From Eubacteriaceae bacterium (lineage in GTDB: Bacteria > Bacillota > Clostridia > Lachnospirales > Lachnospiraceae), in NCBI GenBank assembly GCA_902362875.1, contig CABIYF010000047.1, forward strand, positions 1 through 10,597: DNA of 10,597 nt, in the 5' to 3' direction. This document shows positions 1 to 6,110 of the stretch, in pieces. Position numbers and translations under genes: made by a program. Positions within the stretch are counted from its first letter, which is position 1; each line of letters opens with the position of its first letter. The notes beneath the pieces are model-generated. The model saw only the letters and a program-made list of their open reading frames with translations, was not told the origin of the DNA and made no database searches.

Positions 1-15
1 TATTATTTCGTTTTT

Positions 16-287
16 CTCATATACACGGACGGCTATTCAAATCACTACGGGTGTGTATGTTGTACGGTATTGGCTGATAATTTTGGATTTCGTAGACGGA
101 AGGCTTTAGACTTCCAAACTTCAGTTTGTCAAGTTACAAATAAATTTTTGAAACTTTTTTCAAAAAACTTGACAAATCGGTGTTCATAAATTCCTTTCAT
201 CTTCCGTTAACGAACACAAAAATAATTAACCAATACCGTTTAACATACACCCTCTGTGGTGGTTTGAATAGTCTTCCGTTGTATGAG
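16..287. repeat. Long degenerate palindrome (inverted repeat with about 130-bp arms)
   Basis: The segment reads as an imperfect inverted repeat centred near 151. Matching blocks, left arm against the reverse complement of the right arm, include CTCATA (16-21 with 282-287), CTATTCAAA (33-41 with about 263-271), GTGTATGTT followed by ACGGTATTGG (53-73 with about 230-250), ACGGAAG (96-102 with 201-207) and TTTGTCAAGTT (125-135 with 167-177). By eye about two thirds of positions match, with small indels. No ORF here looks like a protein. It may be an old MITE-like element or a unit of an intergenic palindrome family. The array may continue left of the window. Confidence 0.7.
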
Positions 288-541
288 ATAGAAAGAAGAT
301 AGGAACAAATATTTATCATATATCGGTGGCAACGATTAGCAGATTTTAAGTGCGTTTTTTACAAATTCGCAGCGCCCTGTGGTTGATTGTTTGACCGTAG
401 CTGTGGGCATTTTGGCTCGCAGCGAGGAAGTTATCAAAGGAACAGGCGCGGATCAGCGATTTGTAAAAAACGCTCTTAAAATCTGCGTGTTGCCACCGAT
501 ATATGATAAATATTTGTTCCTATCTTCTTTCTATCTCATAC
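281..541. repeat. 261-bp hairpin-forming inverted repeat with 53-bp perfect arms
   Basis: Positions 281-333 are the exact reverse complement of 489-541. Similarity continues inward with a few indels: GCAGATTTTAAG-GCGTTTTTT (339-360) matches the complement of about 465-486. The apex around 400-423 can form a small GCTG/CAGC hairpin. Almost the whole segment can therefore fold on itself. The right arm ends 32 bp beyond the stop codon of the DUF134-NifX gene and could act as its transcription terminator, although it is far larger than a normal one. An open frame at 379-576 is judged to be chance. No target-site duplication is evident. The perfect outer arms against the drifted inner part suggest a recent or actively maintained element. 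Confidence 0.85.
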
Positions 542-570
542 AAATCCCAACGACTACCTTTCAAACTACA
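529..570. repeat. Third copy of the palindrome-arm motif
   Basis: TATCTCATACAA, then an insertion, then ACG-ACTA-TTCAAAC-AC resembles the left arm at 16-45 in direct orientation and the arm at 262-294 in inverted orientation. The motif thus occurs three times, in alternating orientation (plus, minus, plus). This is what ties the two palindromes into one structure. The match is imperfect, with a gap of about seven bases. Confidence 0.5.
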
Positions 571-572
571 AT

Positions 573-1349
573 TTAATTTCCAGAACACCCATGTTTCTCT
601 TCTCCGCACTGATGACTTCCACAAGAATGTTCATGTGCATGATGAGAACACTGTACATTCGGGTTAAAATCAAGTTCTCCTTTCAAATATGCATTCACTG
701 CTTCATCTGCATCTCCTGAAACGCCGCCATATAACTTGATTTCTGCTTCTGCTAATGCATTCTGTGCTCCACCGCCGATTCCTCCACAGATCAGTACATC
801 CACTTCTCCCTGTGATAAGAAACCAGATAAAGCTCCATGTCCTTGACCATTTGTATCAACGATCTGTGCAGCTGTAACTTTCCCATCTTCGATATCATAA
901 AATTTAAACTGGCTTGTGTGTCCAAAGTGCTGATAAATCTTTCCATCTTCATATGTTACTGCAATTCTCATTTTGTTACCTTCCTTTTTAAAAATCTTTG
1001 ATTGGATGACGGAATTTGCTGCTCTGTTGCAGTGTTTTTTACAAAAAGGACATGTCATGCCATCGCAAAACTGATAATTCCCCCCTGTGATCAGAAGTTT
1101 CTTTCCATTTACAACACTGTCTGCCATTTTGTATCTGGCACTTCTATAAATCTCTGCTACAGTTGTTCTGGAAATGTTCATCTGTTTTGCACATTCATGT
1201 TGTGTATATTCTTCAAGATCAATCAGACGTATCGTTTCGTATTCATCTAATGTCATGATAACTTCTTCTCCTGTCAAGAGTCCATCTGGGAAAAAGCTGT
1301 CGTAAGCCGGTTCCATACATATTCTTCTACATCTTGTTGGTCTTGCCAT
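573..1349 (-). CDS. DUF134 HTH domain fused to NifX/Nitro_FeMo-Co-like cluster-binding domain
   Basis: The protein has 258 residues. Residues 1-90 match DUF134 (start MARPTRCRRI, then TLDEYETIRLIDLE and an HTH near 47-70 with NISRTTVAEIYRSARYKMAD). A cysteine cluster follows (C95, C100, C103, C107). Residues 127-230 match the dinitrogenase iron-molybdenum cofactor domain (MRIAVTYEDGKIYQHFGH, then CGGIGGGAQNAL), with a His/Cys-rich tail from C234 to C255. Such proteins are thought to bind Fe-S or metal clusters, and DUF134 is presumed to bind DNA, so a metal- or redox-sensing regulator is an inference. The frame is open upstream to 1445. I chose 1349 because AAGGAG lies at the right distance and because a promoter (-10 at 1399-1404) lies inside the longer frame. 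No nitrogenase gene is in the window, so a nitrogen-fixation role is not supported. Confidence 0.9.
   Translation of the reverse strand: MARPTRCRRICMEPAYDSFFPDGLLTGEEVIMTLDEYETIRLIDLEEYTQHECAKQMNISRTTVAEIYRSARYKMADSVVNGKKLLITGGNYQFCDGMTCPFCKKHCNRAANSVIQSKIFKKEGNKMRIAVTYEDGKIYQHFGHTSQFKFYDIEDGKVTAAQIVDTNGQGHGALSGFLSQGEVDVLICGGIGGGAQNALAEAEIKLYGGVSGDADEAVNAYLKGELDFNPNVQCSHHAHEHSCGSHQCGEEKHGCSGN
971..986 (-). promoter_or_regulatory. Internal ribosome binding site and ATG inside the DUF134-NifX gene
   Basis: On the minus strand AAGGAAGG (986-979) stands seven bases before an in-frame ATG (971-969). That ATG begins MRIAVTYEDGK, which is the normal start of a stand-alone NifX-like protein. Translation from here would give a separate 132-residue cluster-binding protein (573-971). 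The site looks like the start of a formerly separate gene and may still be used. Confidence 0.55.
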
Positions 1350-1398
1350 ATTATCTTCTCCTTGTTGCATTTTATTTCCGTCATATGTCGATAACTGT

Positions 1399-1427
1399 AT
1401 TATAACATTTGAAAATTTATGATTCAA
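1399..1427 (-). promoter_or_regulatory. Promoter of the DUF134-NifX gene
   Basis: On the minus strand, a -35 of TTGAAT (1427-1422) and an extended -10 of TGTTATAAT (hexamer 1404-1399) are separated by exactly 17 bases. This places transcription start about 40 bases before the chosen ATG. The stretch from GTAACT through GAATCATAAA to the -10 is nearly the same as in the promoter at 10383-10411. Confidence 0.75.
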
Positions 1428-1428
1428 G

Positions 1429-1450
1429 TTACTATGAGATTTCATAGTAA
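1429..1450. promoter_or_regulatory. Palindromic operator candidate upstream of the DUF134-NifX promoter
   Basis: TTACTATG (1429-1436) and CATAGTAA (1443-1450) are perfect inverted 8-mers with a 6-base spacer. They abut the upstream side of the -35. Size and layout fit a dimeric regulator site. Which protein binds is unknown; the DUF134 protein itself or an off-window MarR-like factor are possible. Confidence 0.5.
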
Positions 1451-1468
1451 GAAACTTAACTTTCTTAC
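1447..1468. promoter_or_regulatory. Second dyad overlapping the first
   Basis: GTAAGAAA (1447-1454) and TTTCTTAC (1461-1468) are perfect inverted 8-mers with a 6-base spacer. They overlap the preceding dyad by four bases. It could be a second operator half or a weak hairpin after the hydrolase remnant. No U-rich run follows on the minus strand, so a terminator is less likely. The rest of 1469-1551 shows nothing I recognise. Confidence 0.35.
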
Positions 1469-1551
1469 AAATTCAATTCATATATCTTATACTATGTCCA
1501 TCCTATATCTTCATAAAACATCTCTTTTGCCTGAACAATCTGTCATATATG

Positions 1552-1923
1552 TCATTCCTTTCTGTCTTTGTTAAATACATCCTCCAGCCAGTCTGCATAA
1601 TCTTTTACCCAGCCACCATCTGATCCAAAGCCATGAGGCCATCCATCTAATACAATCTTTCTTGTACGAATCCCCATTTTTTTGATTACCTGATACTGTT
1701 CTTCAAACTGGTCATAAAATGAATCTTCCGTTCCATATACATAAAATGTTGGTGGAAGATTTCCTTTCTTCAACCATTTCGGATCCATATTTCCTACACT
1801 CAGCCGTCCATAGAAAGAATAGATCATTCCATCTGCTGACGCATGTGCTGGTATTTGATCAAGCTGATTCTCTTTATATTTTTTGTCTAACGCAGTACCT
1901 GTTACATTTTCGTCATAATGCAT
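1552..1923 (-). pseudogene. C-terminal remnant of an alpha/beta hydrolase (BD-FAE/esterase-like)
   Basis: The frame has 123 codons. It matches only the last third of a secreted alpha/beta hydrolase family. YVYGTEDSFYDQF should carry the acid residue and DGWPHGFGSDGGW the catalytic His, but the N-terminal strands and the GxSxG nucleophile elbow are missing. A very good ribosome binding site (AGGAAGGAG) precedes the ATG, so the original start signal seems to survive, joined by deletion to codons from late in the gene. The product may be made but cannot be a catalytic hydrolase by itself. It lies 20 bp after a flavin reductase fragment. A small stand-alone protein is the alternative, and I think it less likely. 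Confidence 0.75.
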
Positions 1924-1943
1924 TAAAAACTCTCCTTCCTAAT

Positions 1944-2090
1944 TTAATGAATAAAATTTGTGCTGATTCTTTTTTCTTTTTCTGGCTGTTTAAGCCCTGC
2001 TTCTTTTCCAAGCTCGATACTTTTTAGCATCCAAGCCATGTTTTTTCCAAGGATTCTCATGATCTGAACACCTTCTTCATCTTCTAATAC
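1944..2090 (-). pseudogene. C-terminal fragment of a flavodoxin-like NAD(P)H-dependent (FMN) reductase
   Basis: Forty-eight codons are readable, from VLEDEEGVQIMRILGKNMAW to KRISTNFIH and a stop. This resembles the C-terminal helix of the NADPH-dependent FMN reductase/iron-sulfur flavoprotein family, where a GKNMAW-like helix and a final TNFIR-like end are usual. There is no start codon at the fragment's head. The same frame meets a stop shortly upstream, just beyond the end of the first hydrolase remnant. The flavin-binding N-terminus is absent. It sits between two hydrolase remnants, as the middle gene of a decayed three-gene set. Family assignment rests on remembered sequence features only. 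Confidence 0.6.
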
Positions 2091-2122
2091 CTGCCTCCTT
2101 TCAAAATATTTAAATATTCATC

Positions 2123-2828
2123 TTACTTTACTTGCCTTTCCCAAAAGCGAACTGCTTCGTTGATCCATCCTTCAGCTACAGTCCCTTCACCTAATCCAAA
2201 ACCATGTGTCAATCCATCAAATATTTGAATTTCTGCATCAGTTCCGTTCTTTTTGATGTTCATACAAAAAAACTATCGCTCTTGCTAAGTCTTCACATGC
2301 TGTTTGTGCTCCTGGACGATAGATTAAAGCAAAGGCATTATATCCTTTCTTTGACAATTCCAATGCATGAGGGAAGCTGTCATGAATTCCTGCAACATAC
2401 ATAAATCCACCGCCTGTATTTCTTTTGTCTGAATCTTCTTTCTTTTCTTTCTCTGTGTAAATATCATAAAAAATCTGATTTCCATTTTGAACTTCATTTT
2501 TCATGTAATTTACAATTTCCACGGTACGTTTCAGATTAATTTCACTGTACCATGGTAATATTTCTTCGATATTTTTTAATGTCAGATCATCTTCAATCTT
2601 GATATCTGCTGGGAATATCAATCGTCCATATCCTTTAAATGCAGGATCATTGATCACATCTTTTACTTTCGTTTTCATTGTAAAATTCCTACCTTGTTTT
2701 TTAGATTTCTTCTTAATATCTTGTTTTATTACTTTTACATTATTATCTTTTTGTTCTGTTCTTTTGTTGCATCCAGTAACTAACACACTTAAAATAAAGC
2801 AGCTTATAAAAACAATTTGTTTTACCAT
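2123..2828 (-). pseudogene. Lipoprotein alpha/beta hydrolase with internal deletion and frameshift
   Basis: An intact frame runs from 2828 to 2238 (196 codons). It starts after GGAGG with a lipoprotein signal peptide (MVKQIVFISCFILSVLVTGC, Cys at residue 20). The N-terminal half of an alpha/beta hydrolase follows, including NTGGGFMYV and YNAFALIYRPGAQTACEDLARA. The frame stops right after LYEHQKE. In the next frame 41 codons continue as NGTDAEIQIFDGLTHGFGLG and on to WERQVK and a stop at 2123. These are the family's C-terminal end with its catalytic His. About 100 residues that should hold the nucleophile Ser (GGSAG-type) and the Asp are gone, so the enzyme is dead even though a lipidated stub could be exported. 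Confidence 0.8.
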
Positions 2829-2888
2829 TTTCCCTCCGGTATTTATCGCAATAAAGCAAAGATTTTCTATATTGCTTATTTCCTTACT

Positions 2889-2917
2889 ATTATAGAAAAA
2901 GCGAGACCTGTTATAAA
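2889..2917 (-). promoter_or_regulatory. Possible promoter of the lipoprotein hydrolase
   Basis: TATAAT (2894-2889) with a weak -35 TTTATA (2917-2912) at 17 bases lies about 60 bases before the start codon. The -35 sits in the loop of the symporter operon's terminator, so promoter and terminator overlap. The -10 is good, the -35 poor. Confidence 0.35.
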
Positions 2918-2927
2918 GTCTCGCTTT
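2892..2927 (-). terminator. Terminator of the MFS-ADH-YhdT-symporter operon
   Basis: On the minus strand AAAGCGAGAC (2927-2918) pairs perfectly with GTCTCGCTTT (2907-2898) around a 10-base loop. The stem is followed by a T-rich run (TTTTTCTATAAT). It stands 37 bp after the symporter stop codon and is a textbook Rho-independent terminator. Confidence 0.9.
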
Positions 2928-2963
2928 GTTATTGAGTTTAAACCTTTGGGTTATATTTTTTCT

Positions 2964-4514
2964 CTAGATTCTTGTATATTTTTCCGAATAATCTTCACAA
3001 AACCATACTCTGTATACACCCAGTGGAACTTTCTGATCCTGTGTCTTTAAACTAACTCCGACCATTAATAAAATCGTTATGATCAACGCTGGAATCAGTG
3101 GATTGATACTCCATAAATACTCCTGATACCACTGCATGGAGGAGCAGTAATAAAGGAATACATAACTGATAACACCGCCAACACTTGATGCTAACGCACC
3201 TGCTGCCGTTGCCTTTCCCCAGTAGACTCCGAAAAAGTATGGAACACCAAAGGAAAGTGCGATTCCGCCGGCTGATAATATGACAAGCAGCTGTCCTAAT
3301 TGATTCTGGTTTAATGCGATCAATGCACAAAGGCAACAAAATACTGCAAATAAGATCATATTGATCTGCTTTAATTTCTTCTCTTCTGCCTTGCCGCCAA
3401 AACAGTCTACATACAAATCTTTTGTAATACTTCCCGCAATGACCAGTACAAATGAAGATACCGATGACTGAATTGCCGCAAAGATTGCAGATACCACGAT
3501 TCCTGCCATCCAGCCTGGCATCAGACTTGCTGTCAGATAGACGGTGGAATAATCTGCGTGGGAAAGTCCCGGATTAATAATATAAGATAATGGTCCTGTT
3601 GCTGTCATAAACAAATAAGTGAAAAATGCCATTCCACAACTGATCACTGCTGCCCTTTTCATGACTTTCGTATTGTCATACATTATTGGCACTTGTAAAA
3701 ATGATGGATTTAATGCATTTGCCCATCCTGATACAATTGCAATACTGATCGCTTGTGGCAGTGTATAGGAATTTGCTCTTACCAAGGTATCGTTGACATT
3801 TTTTAGATACTGCATGGCCTGTGCGACACTTCCAAAGTCTGTACTGACTTTGTGTAAGGTTACACCGATCAGGAAAATCACAGAAAAGATCATGAATGCT
3901 CCTTGCAGGACACATACTTTTGCAAGGGATTTCACTCCACCTGCTGCGGAATATAGAATGATCACTAAGATGCACAGAATCATTCCAATGCTGTAAGCTT
4001 TATCACCAAGGATCAGGCTGAAAATCCTTGCTGCATTTAAAAACTGTGCTCCTGTTGTGATCATCAAAAAGATGATCGTCAGCAAAGTGATCACGATCGT
4101 TACGTTCCTTGACTGATACCTGTGATGTAACATATGAACGGATGTCTGTCCATGAATTCTTTCTTTGACGATCGCTATTTTCTTTCCAAAGGCTCCCAAG
4201 GAGAAAAAAGTGTTAAATGCGTATGATATGGCAATCAGTGTATAAATAAATCCAACACTTCTTGTAAGCCCCGGTCCTGCGATCATCGTTCCTCCTGCCA
4301 TCGATCCCATGGCTGAGATCATGGCAACTTCCATGACATTTAATTTTCCGCCGCCTGTTAAAAAATCGGAGAATCGGCTTGTTTTTCTGTTTTTTAAATG
4401 TACCAGCATTCCGAGTGCGATCACTGCAACAGAATATACTGTAAATATAATCAATATCGTATTTTGCATTCCTGCAGATATAAAAAATCCACCAAGTTTA
4501 ATTCCTTTCATCAT
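2964..4514 (-). CDS. Sodium:solute symporter family protein (SSS, PanF-like)
   Basis: From 4514 the protein has 516 residues with about 13 hydrophobic segments. It carries the typical SSS N-terminal half: FSDFLTGGGKLNVMEVAMISAMGSMAGGT near residues 48-76 and GPGLTRSVGF near 80-89, followed by SAAGGVKSLAKVCVLQG. It should import an organic solute with Na+. The YhdT-like gene just upstream suggests a PanF-type two-component arrangement, but the substrate cannot be read from sequence. The frame extends to a GTG at 4535. I prefer ATG 4514 (or 4511) because GGAGAAAGGA lies at proper distance. This start overlaps the end of the YhdT-like gene by 17 bases, which implies translational coupling. It is the last gene of the operon. 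Confidence 0.9.
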   Translation of the reverse strand: MMKGIKLGGFFISAGMQNTILIIFTVYSVAVIALGMLVHLKNRKTSRFSDFLTGGGKLNVMEVAMISAMGSMAGGTMIAGPGLTRSVGFIYTLIAISYAFNTFFSLGAFGKKIAIVKERIHGQTSVHMLHHRYQSRNVTIVITLLTIIFLMITTGAQFLNAARIFSLILGDKAYSIGMILCILVIILYSAAGGVKSLAKVCVLQGAFMIFSVIFLIGVTLHKVSTDFGSVAQAMQYLKNVNDTLVRANSYTLPQAISIAIVSGWANALNPSFLQVPIMYDNTKVMKRAAVISCGMAFFTYLFMTATGPLSYIINPGLSHADYSTVYLTASLMPGWMAGIVVSAIFAAIQSSVSSFVLVIAGSITKDLYVDCFGGKAEEKKLKQINMILFAVFCCLCALIALNQNQLGQLLVILSAGGIALSFGVPYFFGVYWGKATAAGALASSVGGVISYVFLYYCSSMQWYQEYLWSINPLIPALIITILLMVGVSLKTQDQKVPLGVYRVWFCEDYSEKYTRI

Positions 4515-4821
4515 AATTTCCTTTCTCCCTTGCACTTAAACTACAGTCTGTAATCCCATGAATCAAAAAGCTGACTGTAAAAAGCCAAAATAAAATGGAG
4601 ATCATAACACCTGTTACAAACCAGAATGGGAATCCGAAAACATAGGTATCCGGATAAAATCTGTAGATAGAAAATGCGGCAATAAATTCAACTAACACAA
4701 AAATAAAATATTGCACATGGATCTGTATCATCTCTTTTTTGGCACGTATAAAACGTTTGTCTTCTTCTATTTTTAATTCTTTTGGATCATATGTTCTTGA
4801 ATCCTCATCCCATTTTTTCAT
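4498..4821 (-). CDS. YhdT/DUF997-like small membrane protein
   Basis: The protein has 107 residues. A charged N-terminus (residues 1-33) precedes two membrane segments (about 36-56 and 65-90). RFIRAKKEM before the first helix and FGFPFWFV at the start of the second are features of the YhdT/DUF997 family, which is usually encoded beside the pantothenate symporter PanF. The longer hydrophilic N-terminus is unlike the short E. coli form. The start has AAGGAAAAGG before it and lies 29 bp after the alcohol dehydrogenase stop codon. The end overlaps the symporter start. It is likely an accessory or stabilising subunit of that symporter; this is inferred from context. Confidence 0.8.
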   Translation of the reverse strand: MKKWDEDSRTYDPKELKIEEDKRFIRAKKEMIQIHVQYFIFVLVEFIAAFSIYRFYPDTYVFGFPFWFVTGVMISILFWLFTVSFLIHGITDCSLSAREKGNYDERN

Positions 4822-4850
4822 AACCTTTTCCTTCGTTTACTGTTTTTATA

Positions 4851-6046
4851 TTATTTTTCATTATAGATCATATGGCAGACATTGACCAGATTTTCTCTGT
4901 CTTCTTCTCCATCAATTGGTGGTACCCAGTTTCTTGATTTGAAATCGTCTAAGATTGCTGGAATTAAGTTCTCTGTGAACTGATCAACATCATCATCAAA
5001 TCCGTTTGCTTCTAATGTCTTCTTGCAATTTTCGAATCCAAAGCTCTTGTAGAAATCAAGCACTGCATCTGCTACATAATCTGCAACTTCCTTGGCTGTT
5101 CCTGTCTTTGGCACTGCGAAGATATCTGCTAATTTTGCGATATTTTCTGCAGATGCTTCTGCATGATGACGGATCAGTGCTGGAATTACCATGATTGCTG
5201 AATGTCCGTGTACGACATGATATCTTGCTCCGATCGCATGGGCTACACAATGTCCGTTTGCTGCACCACCAGTACTTTCTGCCATATGTGCTGCGTAAGA
5301 TAACTGTGCTCTACCTTCCTTATTTCCTGGATTTTTGTATACGATTGGCAGCCATTTTCTGATTCTTTCGATACAGTCAAATGCAAGTGGTGTGGAGAAT
5401 GCATTCTGTTTTACTCCAATCACAACTTCCATTGCATGGCTTAAGGCATCAAGCCCTACGGATGCTGTTGGTTTTGGAGGCATTCCGATTGTAAGATCTG
5501 GATCGATGATAACTAAATCTGTCACCATAGATTCATTCATAAAACTATATTTTAAATTTAATTTTGGATCTGTGATAACGGCACTTGCTGTAACTTCAGC
5601 CCCTGTACCAGATGTTGTTGGAATTGCGATGAATTTTACATTTCTCTTAAATGATGTCTTCATCTTGCTTCCTGTTGCACCATAGTCATGCAGGGAATCG
5701 ATTTTTTCTGGTAATGCTGCGATCAGGTTGGCAGCTTTTGCTGTATCGATACTGCTTCCTCCACCAAGTGCGATCGTACAGTCACATCCGCTGTCTCTTA
5801 ATACGTCTGCAACTTCCATACATAATCTGGAGGGTTTGGAAGTACTTTATCATAGATTTCATATTCAACCTGTGATGCTTCTAATGATTTTAATACATCA
5901 TCAACAAGTCCTGCCTTGATAACGCCCTCATCTGTTACGATCAGACATTTTGTTGCTCCAAGATATTTTACTTTTTCTCCTGTCTGTTTGGCACTTCCTG
6001 CTCCAAATACGACATGTGGTAATCTGTTTTTCTCAAATGGATTCAT
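4851..6046 (-). pseudogene. Iron-containing alcohol dehydrogenase, split by a frameshift
   Basis: Two overlapping frames together make one group III (iron-type) alcohol dehydrogenase of about 398 residues. The first (6046-5798) starts after AGGAGG with MNPFEKNRLPHVVFGAGSAK and reads to VLPNPPDYV. The second continues from MEVADVLRDSG (5819) to the stop at 4851. It holds the nucleotide-binding GGGSSIDTAKA, the PTTSGTGAEVT block, the metal-ligand region GLDALSHAME and the His-rich NGHCVAHAIGARYHVVHGHS. One missing base near 5820-5821 (for example GTAATGG becoming GTATGG) restores the frame. No ribosome binding site precedes 5819. The enzyme would interconvert an alcohol and an aldehyde or ketone with NAD(P)H; the substrate is unknown. 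Everything else looks intact, so a very recent mutation or a sequencing error are both possible. Confidence 0.88.
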
Positions 6047-6110
6047 GAATTTTCCTCCTGTTTTTAATAGTTTTTGTAATAATTCTTATTTCTTGTTATT
6101 CTGATCTTTC

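Noticed and set aside
16..541. CRISPR array or retron
   Set aside because: The repeats are few, long, inverted and not regularly spaced. No reverse transcriptase or Cas gene is in the window.
379..576. 65-codon plus-strand ORF in the left region
   Set aside because: It lies inside the 281-541 palindrome, has no ribosome binding site, and its composition follows the inverted repeat. It is explained by the repeat.
1002..1250. 82-codon plus-strand ORF opposite the DUF134-NifX gene
   Set aside because: It is antisense to a well supported gene, with no family likeness. Other opposite-strand frames in the dehydrogenase, symporter and MFS genes were dropped for the same reason.
573..1349. Nitrogen-fixation gene (nifX/nifB) assignment
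   Set aside because: The domain is NifX-like, but no nif genes accompany it, and this domain is common in non-fixing anaerobes.
1350..1445. Longer N-terminus for the DUF134-NifX protein (start at 1445)
   Set aside because: The promoter -35 and -10 lie within this stretch, and the family normally begins with MARPTRCR-like sequence at 1349.
5798..5830. Programmed ribosomal frameshift in the dehydrogenase
   Set aside because: No slippery heptamer or stimulating hairpin is evident at the junction. A simple single-base loss explains it better.
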